A stretch of DNA of 36,989 nt from Candidatus Peregrinibacteria bacterium CG_4_9_14_0_2_um_filter_41_14 (GTDB lineage Bacteria > Patescibacteriota > Gracilibacteria > UBA1369 > UM-FILTER-41-14), in assembly GCA_002788755.1 (NCBI GenBank), contig PFRW01000005.1, positions 1 to 36,989 on the forward strand, read 5' to 3'. The stretch's first letter is position 1, and each line of letters starts with the position of its first letter. This document shows, piece after piece, positions 8,168-15,972 of this stretch. The notes beneath the pieces are model-generated. The model worked only from the letters and a program-made list of their open reading frames with translations, did not search any database and was not told the origin of the DNA. Both the position numbers and the translations under genes were made by a program.

Positions 8168-9199
8168 CTAAATGACTGCGAGCATGACAGTACCAGCTTG
8201 TTGTTGATGATCAAATTTAAATTCAATGGGCACAAGTTGCATACCCGATTTTCCGCTCCTAATTCCACCTCGTTTAATTTTTAATTCTAAATAATGCCCT
8301 GCTCCCAATATCTCCGTTAGCGAATTAGGCAATGTCAGATTACCAACCCCACCCAATAAGCCCAATCCATTGCCATGTATATGTGTCAAATGCCTCCTTA
8401 AACCATCAACAGCATATGTTAACACCTCAACAACAGTTGGCACGGTCAACATTGCATTATTGTTCAGCATCTCATCTGGACCTACAAAATTCGGTAATTT
8501 AAGTTGCACTTTAAATTCATCATCTCCAACTTGCTTAAACTCGCTTGGAGAAGTAGAAACAACCCCAACTGCAAAAGGATTTCGACAAAAATGTCTCCTA
8601 ATCGGCCTGTTTGTAATGTGCTTACCAATAAGTGAGATCATCCTGCCGTTACTACTGATAAATTGAGCTGCTAAGGATATGTCTTTGCCAATCAATTCTG
8701 ACATCTTAAAAGCTCGCGCTTGTACTGCCAATTGCAAGTCGCAGGTTATAGGCTTAAGCCATCTAATCTCTCTAATACTGGCAAGAGTTTCACCTGACTC
8801 CAAGATATTCCTAATTATACCTACTATGGGAACAAGTGTGTCTGAACCATGAGCAAAACTAGAGCTCCATGGAGTAAAAAATAGTCGTGCATTGGCCTGC
8901 GCGTAGGTACTACCATCAGTAATAATTGAATCAAGTTCACATGGAGTGTCAGCCCTTTCACTTTCATTATCAACCAAATCACGCAGTAAGGGGGCAATTT
9001 TACCCTTAATACGACATATAGTATCACGAATTAATGGATTCCCCATGGGATCCTCACCTCTAGCCGTAGCTGCTTCAATTGTTCCAACCAAATTCATAAC
9101 ATCATCACTGGTCATTCCCCCACAATTCGTAATTATCTGAATAAAGGGATCACATTGGGGGTCAGTTGGGATGTTACCATTACGTGGTGTACTACTCAT
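8168..9199 (-). CDS. Hypothetical protein, 343 residues, unrecognised
   Basis: I do not recognise a family. There is no signal peptide and no transmembrane segment. The N-terminal third is acidic and Cys-containing (DPQCDPFIQIITNCGG), the middle is helical, and the last 120 residues look beta-rich (TVPTVVEVLTYAVDGLRRHL, GAGHYLELKIKRGG). The C-terminus ends in hydrophobic strands (QQAGTVMLAVI). It is a solitary gene with its own good promoter (9232-9260), between a toxin-antitoxin unit and a DNA repair gene. Cargo of a past insertion is possible; function unknown. Confidence 0.75.
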   Translation of the reverse strand: MSSTPRNGNIPTDPQCDPFIQIITNCGGMTSDDVMNLVGTIEAATARGEDPMGNPLIRDTICRIKGKIAPLLRDLVDNESERADTPCELDSIITDGSTYAQANARLFFTPWSSSFAHGSDTLVPIVGIIRNILESGETLASIREIRWLKPITCDLQLAVQARAFKMSELIGKDISLAAQFISSNGRMISLIGKHITNRPIRRHFCRNPFAVGVVSTSPSEFKQVGDDEFKVQLKLPNFVGPDEMLNNNAMLTVPTVVEVLTYAVDGLRRHLTHIHGNGLGLLGGVGNLTLPNSLTEILGAGHYLELKIKRGGIRSGKSGMQLVPIEFKFDHQQQAGTVMLAVI

Positions 9200-9231
9200 G
9201 ATAGAAAGTGTTTTTATTTATTAAGTTAAGA

Positions 9232-9260
9232 ATTAAAGCTATGTAATCGGTGTTTGTCAA
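9232..9260 (-). promoter_or_regulatory. Sigma70-type promoter of the orphan 343-residue gene
   Basis: Minus strand reads TTGACA (9260-9255), a 17-base spacer, then TTTAAT (9237-9232). Transcription would start near 9225, giving a leader of about 25 bases without an obvious Shine-Dalgarno. Confidence 0.6.
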
Positions 9261-9315
9261 GAGGACTTTTTGATGAAGTTCGATGAGATCCAAGACCCAT
9301 CCATCACTCGTGGTC

Positions 9316-10044
9316 TTATGATGCATAAGGGCTCAAGCCCCCCCTCGTCCCTCCTAAATACCCCTTCCTTACCTTCGCTTCAAACTTCTCGATTGCGTAT
9401 CTCAGCATTGTACGTGGCATTATTTTGTAGTGCTTGTCTAAAAAATTCATTTCTGTTTGTAAATCTCGTTTTCCCACTTCGCGAAGACCCCAACCAACAG
9501 CTTTGTGAATGAGATCATGGTTATCTAAAAGCAGCATTTCGGCAATTTGCAAAAAATCATCAAAATCGCCCTTGCCAATAAAGTAAAATGTGCTTAAAAC
9601 GGCGATTCTTTTTTCCCAAAGATTTTTTGATTTTGCCAATTTGTACAGCAGACTTAGTTTGTTAGGATGCTCGAACAAATAAGCGCCAAGGATGTACGGG
9701 GCGGAAGAATCAACTAAATCCCAATTATTGACGTGCTTTGTATTCTTTAAATAAAAGTTGGCAATTTTCTCTCTGCCAGTTTGATCAGCTTTTTGAAATT
9801 TATAAACCAGCATGATGAGCGCAGTTAATCTATGTTCATGGATCTCACTTTGTAGCAAAGTCAAAACCTCGTCGATTGTAATTTCTTTATAATTTGTTTT
9901 GGCAATTGTCCTTTGATCCGGAACTTTAATTCCTAAAAACTTGTCGCCCTCGCCATATTCGCCCTTACTGGTTTTAAAGAAACGCAAACTGTGCTTGGCA
10001 CGCTCCGGGTCGGACATTGATTTTAGCTCTTGTTGGATAGACAT
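9316..10044 (-). CDS. DNA alkylation repair protein (AlkD family)
   Basis: 242 residues from the ATG at 10044 (MSIQQELKSMSDPERAKHSL); an in-frame extension to 10083 adds 13 residues not typical of the family. Tandem HEAT-like helical repeats. The family active-site region is visible as HVNNWDLVDSSAPYI, with the catalytic Asp in WDLVD, and WEKRIAVLSTF contributes the conserved Arg. AlkD glycosylases excise N3/N7-alkylated purines without flipping the base. The gene is monocistronic on the minus strand and diverges from the ArfB-like gene. Confidence 0.88.
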   Translation of the reverse strand: MSIQQELKSMSDPERAKHSLRFFKTSKGEYGEGDKFLGIKVPDQRTIAKTNYKEITIDEVLTLLQSEIHEHRLTALIMLVYKFQKADQTGREKIANFYLKNTKHVNNWDLVDSSAPYILGAYLFEHPNKLSLLYKLAKSKNLWEKRIAVLSTFYFIGKGDFDDFLQIAEMLLLDNHDLIHKAVGWGLREVGKRDLQTEMNFLDKHYKIMPRTMLRYAIEKFEAKVRKGYLGGTRGGLSPYAS

Positions 10045-10104
10045 AAAATTTAGTATATTAAGTTCGTAGCTCAAGCATAACACTACTAGAAATCAATTCC
10101 TAGC

Positions 10105-10533
10105 ATGCCCTTTCCCGTCGATCTTTCCCCGCCGCTCCTCCAAAAAGCCGAAGAACTCGAGATTTACCCGGGCGATATTTCCGAGCAGTTTGTGACAGGC
10201 TCCGGCAAAGGTGGGCAAAAAGTTAATAAGACTTCCAGCTGCGTTTTGCTTAGGCATCAGCCCACGGGGACCACTGTTAAGTGCCAAAAGCATCGGGAGC
10301 AGAGTAAAAATCGACTTTCGGCCTATAAGTTGTTGATTCTTAAAATTGAATTGCACATTAAGGGAGAGGAGTCGGATCAGGCCAAAAAAATTCATAAATT
10401 ACGCAAGCAGAAGCAAAAAAGATCAAAGCGGGCTAAGGAAAAAATGTTGGAGCAGAAGAAGCAAAGAGGACAGCTAAAGGAGTCGAGAAAGCCGATTGAT
10501 CCGCCATCGGGCAATGCCTCAGCTGCTTTGTAG
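10105..10533 (+). CDS. Release-factor-like peptidyl-tRNA hydrolase (ArfB/YaeJ-type GGQ protein)
   Basis: 142 residues, equivalent to domain 3 of class I release factors only. The catalytic GGQ loop is GSGKGGQKVNKTSSCVLL (about residues 33-50). It lacks the codon-recognition domain and ends in a Lys/Arg-rich tail (KIHKLRKQKQKRSKRAKEKM), as in ArfB, where the tail enters the empty mRNA channel of stalled ribosomes. Likely role: releasing nascent chains from non-stop ribosomes. A PrfH-like or organellar-type release factor relative is the alternative. Confidence 0.85.
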   Translation: MPFPVDLSPPLLQKAEELEIYPGDISEQFVTGSGKGGQKVNKTSSCVLLRHQPTGTTVKCQKHREQSKNRLSAYKLLILKIELHIKGEESDQAKKIHKLRKQKQKRSKRAKEKMLEQKKQRGQLKESRKPIDPPSGNASAAL

Positions 10534-10535
10534 AA

Positions 10536-10583
10536 TTCGTCAAGTTAGAATACCCAGCAAGTTGGGAACTTTGCCTTGACGAA
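10536..10583. repeat. Inverted repeat / hairpin between arfB-like and ABC-F genes
   Basis: TTCGTCAAG (10536-10544) pairs with CTTGACGAA (10575-10583). Inside, CCCA/TGGG and AAGTT/AACTT can extend the fold. No T tract follows on the plus strand, so it may be a weak terminator or an RNA structure in the spacer. Confidence 0.4.
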
Positions 10584-10668
10584 AAAGACTCCCTAGAACT
10601 ATTTCTAGCAACTTCCAACAGTTTATGCTACAAATACGACATCTTCTTATTATTTAGCAAGGGCGCGT

Positions 10669-12168
10669 ATGAATCATGGCAATGTAATTCTCAGTTTTGA
10701 AAAGGTCGATTTTGACTATGGCGACGGTCGACAGATTTTAGCAAAGGCCGAATTTACCGTAAGAGAAAATGCCAAAATTACGATTATGGGGCAGAATGGC
10801 GCCGGTAAAAGTACAATTTTTAAATTGATTCTTGGTGCAAGTCCGCTAATTAATGGCTTATCGGAGGAAATGACACTCAAACCGCACAAAGGAAAAGTAA
10901 ATATTAAGCCGGGTGCCACCGTTGGTATTGCGCTTCAGGTTATGCCTCAGCAGTTTTTTTGCCACACTGTTGTGGAATATTTTGAAACCGCCTTTGCCGA
11001 AAAAACCTACAACATTGAAAAATTAATTAAAGATGTTTTGGAGGTTGTCAACCTAACCATCCCGCTTGATCGCAAAATTAAAGACCTTTCCGGAGGACAG
11101 CTAGCCAGAATCCTTTTGGCCTACGCCCTTATTCAAAAGCCAGATATCTTACTTTTGGATGAGCCCACCAACAACTTAGACGCCGATGGTATTGGGCATC
11201 TTACAGGCTTTTTAATTGGTTACGAAAAAACCGTTATCGTTATTTCACATGATGCCAATTTTTTAAACTCTTTTACAGATGGCGTCTTAAACTTAGATAT
11301 ATATACAAAGACCGTTGAGCAGTATGTTGGCGACTATTTTGATGTTGTTGACCAAATCGCCAGTAAGATTTTGGCCGATCAACGTAAAAACGCACAATTG
11401 CGCAAAAACATTCAAGACCGTAAAGATAAAATCAATTTCTTTGCCAACAAAGGAGGAAAGATGCGCCGATTAGCCAGTAAACTACGTGACGAAGTTGCTG
11501 ACGACGAAGAAAACATGGTCGAGGTTCGCCGTGACGATCGTACCATTAGACCTTTTATTATCCCCAGCCAAGAGTGGTCTGAGGCAATTGCGACTATTTC
11601 ATCCATTGGCATTATTGTAAATCATGAACGTGTCGCCAAAAAGGTAGACATCAAACTTTACAATCGTGATCGTTTACAACTGCATGGACCAAATGGGATT
11701 GGTAAAAGTACCTTATTAAAAGAGTTAGCGTTGGGGGAGTCTCAAGACGCAACACTAACGGAAGGTTTGCGTGTTGGTTATTATCAACAAGATTTTGCCG
11801 GTTTGGATTTTGATCAGTCTGTTTATGAGTCCCTGGAAAGTATAGCTGTTGAGGCCACAAATGAAGACATTTATGCCACGGGTGCGCATTTCCTTTTAAC
11901 CTCCGACCTAATGAAAAATAAGGTTGGTTCTTTATCCGAAGGGCAAAAAGGTCTCCTTTGCTATGCTCGTTTTGTGCTCCAAAAACCGGGTCTGCTTATT
12001 CTTGATGAGCCCACAAACCACATTAATTTTAGGCACCTTCCTTTAATTGCTCAAGCCATTAACGACTATAAAGGTGCCATCATTCTGGTTTCGCATATGG
12101 AAGAATTTGTTGATCAAATCAACATTACCGACACATTGGATTTGCAAGCTTTGCTAAATCGAGCGTAG
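10669..12168 (+). CDS. ABC-F family ATPase (ribosome-associated, first paralogue)
   Basis: 499 residues with two ABC modules and no membrane segment. Module 1: Walker A GQNGAGKST (about 41-49), signature LSGGQ, Walker B ILLLDEPTNNLD. A charged linker follows (about 235-300, KNIQDRKDKINFFANKGGKM). Module 2: Walker A GPNGIGKST, a degenerate signature LSEGQ, and LLILDEPTNH. ABC-F proteins act at the ribosomal E site in translation or antibiotic resistance. It is shorter than most ABC-F proteins, and the second signature has Glu for the first Gly. The specific subfamily cannot be assigned. Confidence 0.9.
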   Translation: MNHGNVILSFEKVDFDYGDGRQILAKAEFTVRENAKITIMGQNGAGKSTIFKLILGASPLINGLSEEMTLKPHKGKVNIKPGATVGIALQVMPQQFFCHTVVEYFETAFAEKTYNIEKLIKDVLEVVNLTIPLDRKIKDLSGGQLARILLAYALIQKPDILLLDEPTNNLDADGIGHLTGFLIGYEKTVIVISHDANFLNSFTDGVLNLDIYTKTVEQYVGDYFDVVDQIASKILADQRKNAQLRKNIQDRKDKINFFANKGGKMRRLASKLRDEVADDEENMVEVRRDDRTIRPFIIPSQEWSEAIATISSIGIIVNHERVAKKVDIKLYNRDRLQLHGPNGIGKSTLLKELALGESQDATLTEGLRVGYYQQDFAGLDFDQSVYESLESIAVEATNEDIYATGAHFLLTSDLMKNKVGSLSEGQKGLLCYARFVLQKPGLLILDEPTNHINFRHLPLIAQAINDYKGAIILVSHMEEFVDQINITDTLDLQALLNRA

Positions 12169-12196
12169 CAGTGTAAAATAAACAGGCAAAAAGCAC

Positions 12197-12271
12197 TGGG
12201 GTGTAGCCAAGTGGTAAGGCAGCGGGTTCTGGTCCCGCCATTCGTGGGTTCGATCCCTACCACCCCAGCCA
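12197..12271 (+). tRNA. tRNA-Gln (anticodon CTG), CCA encoded
   Basis: Acceptor TGGGGTG / CACCCCA, anticodon stem GCGGG / CCCGC around TTCTGGT (anticodon CTG), T arm GTGGG-TTCGATC-CCTAC, then G and CCA at 12269-12271. It differs from the TTG isoacceptor at 5335 at about eight positions, so the two are paralogues. Confidence 0.95.
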
Positions 12272-12308
12272 GTTATAATTGCAAAACTATAGTTTTACCC
12301 CCAATTGT

Positions 12309-12926
12309 ATGAATTCCTCACTCAAACTCATTTTAGCTGTGGTAATCACCGCCGTTATTGCCAGCGGCGGCGTGTACATATGGCAACAGAATCAGACCCT
12401 AGATGTACAGCAAACAGAGGTGGTAGCCGAACCAACAGTTGTACCAAGTCTTTTAGAAACGGCCAAAAATAGCAAAGATGATTTTATTTTTCTTGTCTCT
12501 GCGCCAAAATTTGATAGCGACTGGCAACTTTTATTAAGTAACGGCACTCTTGGCCGGCTAACATTCAATTTCAAACTTACCCCATGGGGCCAAATGCGCT
12601 ACAAAGTCGTTGACTTAACCGCTACCGGTGGCGGAGTTCCCGAAAACGGCCTAGCCGGACAAGTCGCCTACGAGTTTTGCGCCGGTCAATATTATTGCAA
12701 CCTCGAAAAAAACGATGGTATGGGCTTTACGGTAACATTATGGAACGCCAAATTCATCGGCCGCGCCGACAACCCCGAGTTTTATCTACAAACCGGCCAA
12801 AAATTGCTAGCCGAAACGGCAAATTCCATCATCACCTACAAACCGTTTACATCCGACAACGTTCAAGCCAAAGTTAACGAAGAAGTCGACAAATTGATTG
12901 GGACGTTTGAGTTTCAGGCGCTGTAA
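12309..12926 (+). CDS. Membrane-anchored extracytoplasmic protein, unknown function
   Basis: 205 residues from the ATG at 12309. One N-terminal hydrophobic helix (about 5-24, LKLILAVVITAVIASGGVYI) and no lipobox, then about 180 residues outside the membrane. The outer part has a beta-rich look and two nearby cysteines (CAGQYYC) that could form a disulfide. I do not recognise a family. It follows tRNA-Gln by 37 bases and is followed by a strong hairpin terminator. Confidence 0.7.
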   Translation: MNSSLKLILAVVITAVIASGGVYIWQQNQTLDVQQTEVVAEPTVVPSLLETAKNSKDDFIFLVSAPKFDSDWQLLLSNGTLGRLTFNFKLTPWGQMRYKVVDLTATGGGVPENGLAGQVAYEFCAGQYYCNLEKNDGMGFTVTLWNAKFIGRADNPEFYLQTGQKLLAETANSIITYKPFTSDNVQAKVNEEVDKLIGTFEFQAL

Positions 12927-13023
12927 CGAGGCTTTTTTATCAAAATAATTATACCCGCCAAAATCCCTACAAATCCTATCAACTGATAGACTGTAGGGAT
13001 TTCTTTTATATAGCGTGATTTTG
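12914..13023 (-). pseudogene. Possible C-terminal scrap of an EamA/DMT-type transporter
   Basis: The minus-strand frame encodes IPTVYQLIGFVGILAGIIIL followed by IKKP, which has the cadence of the last transmembrane helix of EamA-family drug/metabolite transporters. There is no start, and upstream the frame runs into the unrelated gene at 13024. The same DNA contains a near-perfect hairpin (12961-13002), so the resemblance may be chance. Confidence 0.25.
12961..13010 (+). terminator. Intrinsic terminator of the membrane-anchored protein gene
   Basis: AAATCCCTACA (12961-12971) pairs exactly with TGTAGGGATTT (12992-13002), and inside it CTATCA pairs with TGATAG. The tail is TCTTTTAT. It lies 35 bases after the stop at 12926 and faces the end of the convergent minus-strand gene. 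Confidence 0.65.
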
Positions 13024-14415
13024 TTATTTGGCCGTGATAACTGCCGGCTGCGGCAAAATGTTGCTTGCCTCTAATGCACCAACGGAATATTTGTAACTCC
13101 CCCAAAATACACTTAATAAATTTAACAAATCTTGCCAACATACACCGTGAAATTGCTGATCATTTCCTCGATATGTAAGTCGAATCTGCTTCTCCCATCC
13201 ATTAGTGGAAAGGCGTTTGATAGGACGATAGTCATTATCGGTAAAACCTATTGACCATTTTGGGTCCTCTGAGACCGTCAAGCTATCCTTAGCCATTTGA
13301 TGCAAAAGATTTAGCAGATCAATTGCCACAATATTATTGAAAATTTTATCAGGTCTTCGCGCAACGAGTGCCACACTCATAAATGGTGAATTATTTGGAG
13401 GGCTGATGTACTTCCAAGTGGAAACATCAGAGCATATTGACTGGTTTAAAATCAAATATTCCATCATAGTATGAAGCATTAACATTAGGCTACCAATTGA
13501 AGAGCAAGCCACATTTCCTTTAATTGGTATTTGGTCATTAGGAACGTTTGCCGCTTCATAAAGAGCATTTGCCGTCATCTCCAAATGCAATAAGAGCTTA
13601 GGTAAAATATTTAGCTGGATCAGTCCTGCCACTTCAGCAGTCATACCTGGAGTAAAACGAGAATAATGACGAGAGTGCCATGCTAATGAACTTGCGACAA
13701 TGGAAGGGAGGGAAAAATCACGCTCATTTCCAAACACATCGACACTGTCATACGGATCTAACCGTCCCGAATTAAACGATTCCACCCACGTTGCATAGTC
13801 AAAGTCCGCGTTTGTATCCGAAAATGCGCTCCTATACAAATCTCGATGAGTCTTTGCCTCCGAATGCAATTCTTTGCTTAATCTTGGATCACGTTTTGCC
13901 ATTACGTTTACAATAGTCACCACCTGACTATTACCCACTGGTAGTAGCTGTAAAATGTTGTGCACATCCGCATTCATAGGGCACGTAAAATCCAAATCCA
14001 CAACATCAAAAGGCCTGTCAAAAGGTGGATTCTTAGCTTCTATAAGTTTCAATAAATCACCAAAAACTCCGTGTATTCCAAGCTCCTTTGTTCTATCTTC
14101 CCATTGGTTCCGAATTAGTCGATCCTTCTCTACTGTAATAATATTTTTCGGCTTAAAACCAGCGCTTAAATAATCCGGTATATCCAAACAGTCCTTACCA
14201 GCCAAACATAGTACTCTGAGGTTGGCTCGAGCCATTTTCTCAGTTTTTCCAAAGATATACTCCGATTTACGTTGCCGCCAAGCTTTCTTCACAGGATTAC
14301 TATATTCAAAAGTCGCACCGGTAATGTCACGCCCAACTGCCTCAGCAGTTTCACCCCTTATAGCTACGACTTTTTGAACATTTAGTGAATCCTCCAAATC
14401 CTTATACGCAATAAT
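13024..14415 (-). CDS. Orphan protein with a methyltransferase-like Rossmann region
   Basis: About 457-463 residues. The start is uncertain: TTG at 14397, or ATT at 14415, which lies six bases after AAGGAG. The N-terminal third has a class I methyltransferase-like order: LRVLCLAGKDCLDIP (glycine loop), NIITVEKD (acidic end of strand 2), GVFGDLLKLI, then FDVVDLDFTCPMNAD (strand 4 catalytic-type loop) and QVVTIVNVMAKRD. The last 250 residues are helical and unrecognised (LIQLNILPKLLLHLEMTANA). Substrate unknown; nucleic acid or protein are both open. A 53-residue ORF lies directly upstream in the same frame, ending in the Shine-Dalgarno region. Confidence 0.65.
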   Translation of the reverse strand: MIAYKDLEDSLNVQKVVAIRGETAEAVGRDITGATFEYSNPVKKAWRQRKSEYIFGKTEKMARANLRVLCLAGKDCLDIPDYLSAGFKPKNIITVEKDRLIRNQWEDRTKELGIHGVFGDLLKLIEAKNPPFDRPFDVVDLDFTCPMNADVHNILQLLPVGNSQVVTIVNVMAKRDPRLSKELHSEAKTHRDLYRSAFSDTNADFDYATWVESFNSGRLDPYDSVDVFGNERDFSLPSIVASSLAWHSRHYSRFTPGMTAEVAGLIQLNILPKLLLHLEMTANALYEAANVPNDQIPIKGNVACSSIGSLMLMLHTMMEYLILNQSICSDVSTWKYISPPNNSPFMSVALVARRPDKIFNNIVAIDLLNLLHQMAKDSLTVSEDPKWSIGFTDNDYRPIKRLSTNGWEKQIRLTYRGNDQQFHGVCWQDLLNLLSVFWGSYKYSVGALEASNILPQPAVITAK

Positions 14416-14418
14416 TAC

Positions 14419-14580
14419 TTACTCCTTTAATGAACCCAGCTTAATCTTTTCCAAAAATTTACCTCTAAACCAAGCAATAGTTGCCTGCACTGCCGTTGAC
14501 GATTTCATTCCAAGCAAGGTCGCTAAACTTTCTGCAACTTCTTGTTCCTGCAAGCCAACTAGCTGTGCACCAGACAGCAT
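14419..14580 (-). CDS. Small ORF, 53 residues, possibly HTH-like or 5'-truncated
   Basis: From ATG at 14580 to TAA at 14419. The helical sequence (VAESLATLLGMKSSTAVQAT, then IAWFRGKFLEKIKLG) has a loose helix-turn-helix look, but I cannot name a family. It is in the same frame as the methyltransferase-like gene and separated from it only by the stop, with AAGGAG at its end, so the two are probably translationally coupled. Transposase remnant sequence begins right at its 5' end, so the original gene may have lost its beginning. Confidence 0.45.
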   Translation of the reverse strand: MLSGAQLVGLQEQEVAESLATLLGMKSSTAVQATIAWFRGKFLEKIKLGSLKE

Positions 14581-14581
14581 C

Positions 14582-15357
14582 AGGTATACTCTTCATGGAC
14601 TGGGGGTAAATGGTATACTACTCAGGTTAGAGGTTCATAGGGGTGAGGAATACACGCAAAATCAAATTCGTAAAAATAAGGCATTTGGGTTTTTGATCGT
14701 GGGAACGACGACAAGCAATTTTTCAAGTTTTTGCGTCACAATGTGGAAGTGCAATTTATAGCTAGATTAAGATCAAATCGAGGTGTTGTAGTTAAAGAAA
14801 CCGGGGTCATAGTTATGGTAAAAGAATTGCCCACCGGTCGGTATCAAGTCTATTTGATGAACAAAAATAATAATAAAGTCGATATAAGAACAGAATATAC
14901 ATTGGTGATTGCCAACCATCTTGGAAGCAAAAAAGCTCCAATACGGCTACTTGCAGCCCTAAAACAAGAGCATTCTTCTGTCGAAATAATCACTATGTAT
15001 CAAAAAAGATGGGGTATCGAAAATATCTTTAAACGATGTAAACAGAAGTTCAATTTAGGGGAAATTAGAGTGCTAAATTATCAAAAATTCGTCAATTTAA
15101 TAGCGTTAATTCAATTCGCCATAAACGTCTTTACCGTCACATTTATCAAGATTCAAAAGTCGACACATTCACTAATTTCCAGGGTCTTAATGTGCTACAA
15201 AAACTTTCTAATACTAAGAGCTCAATATCAAAATCTCGATTCCTTTATTTCCTTCATGCAACAAGCTTTAAAACCGCTTCACTACAAGTTCAAACATCCC
15301 CCGGATCAACAAAATCTATTCTCATTTAGACAGCTGGAAAAACTGGGGCCTTTTTAG
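14582..15357 (+). pseudogene. 3' half of an IS4-type DDE transposase
   Basis: The C-terminal half of a transposase. The strand with the second catalytic Asp is readable as WVFDRGNDDKQFF just before 14731, and the IS4 signature Y-x2-R-W-x-IEN-x-FK is MYQKRWGIENIFKRCKQ, with the catalytic Glu. The first Asp and the N-terminus are missing. A frameshift near 14685 separates the upstream piece (EYTQNQIRKNKAFG) from the main frame, and stops block the main frame before it. The intact part runs from about 14686 to 15357 (the longest ATG frame starts at 14731). Non-functional on its own. Element ends were not identified. Confidence 0.75.
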
Positions 15358-15496
15358 CATTGTCGGCTGTCAAAAACACTTCCACCCCCTCCAATGCTCT
15401 TTCCTCAGTTTGATCTTAACTCAGAAAAGATTCTCTGTCCCTATACTATATTATGCGTAATATTTTTAGTTTGCATGAATTTTTGATTAGTAAATT

Positions 15497-15520
15497 AAAA
15501 AAAGCCCGGCGCAGCCGGGC
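15497..15520 (-). terminator. Intrinsic terminator of the TrpR-family gene
   Basis: Minus strand: GCCCGGC, loop TGC, GCCGGGC, then seven T. A very stable GC stem 29 bases after the trpR-like stop codon. Confidence 0.85.
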
Positions 15521-15548
15521 GTGAGTGGAAATTATCTATCACAAATAA

Positions 15549-15848
15549 TTACAGCAAAGAGCCCGGCCAAAGTTTAGATTGTCCTCGCCAAGATTGTTTC
15601 TTTAAATAGTCCGAAGCTTCATACTTTAATACGCGAGACCCCCGACTAACTGTTCCAATACTAACCCCCAATTTTGATGCAATTTTTCTTTGCGGCATGT
15701 TAGCATTGAGCATCTCAAATATCCGCAATCTTTGCTCAAGCTCCACCAACTCACTCGGCGTAAAAATATTAGGCAGCACAGCCTCCGCCGTTTTTACATC
15801 GGGAATTTTTGCAAAAAACTCAGCTAAATTTGTAAGGGATTGTTTCAT
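15549..15848 (-). CDS. Trp repressor (TrpR/YerC-YecD) family regulator
   Basis: 99 residues, the usual TrpR size. All-helical, with the conserved segment LVELEQRLRIFEMLNANMPQ leading into the HTH RKIASKLGVSIGTVSRGSRV. In TrpR proper, tryptophan is the corepressor; YerC/YecD relatives have other or unknown ligands. No trp biosynthesis gene is in this window. A strong promoter and an AACTAGTAC element like that of E. coli trp operators lie directly upstream, suggesting autorepression. It diverges from the ABC-F gene at 15973. Confidence 0.85.
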   Translation of the reverse strand: MKQSLTNLAEFFAKIPDVKTAEAVLPNIFTPSELVELEQRLRIFEMLNANMPQRKIASKLGVSIGTVSRGSRVLKYEASDYLKKQSWRGQSKLWPGSLL

Positions 15849-15860
15849 TGCACTGTATTA

Positions 15861-15907
15861 CTGAACTAGTACATAGCTACTATAGCAATGCACTTGCCCA
15901 ATGTCAA
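15861..15907 (-). promoter_or_regulatory. Promoter and TrpR-type operator of the trpR-like gene
   Basis: Minus strand: TTGACA (15907-15902), exact 17-base spacer, TATAGT (15884-15879). Overlapping the expected start site is the plus-strand sequence GAACTAGTACATAG (15863-15876), centred on ACTAGT. It shares the AACTAGTAC block with the E. coli trp operator. Occupancy there would block transcription of the repressor's own gene. Confidence 0.65.
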
Positions 15908-15972
15908 TAAAATCCCTCTACCCACATTAGCCAAATTGTGGCAACCTGTTTCAGATCATTTTAAAACAGACC

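Noticed and set aside
12914..13141. 75-codon minus-strand frame as a complete gene
   Set aside because: Its first half is a shadow of the orphan gene; only the last 36 codons are outside it and are listed as a low-confidence scrap.
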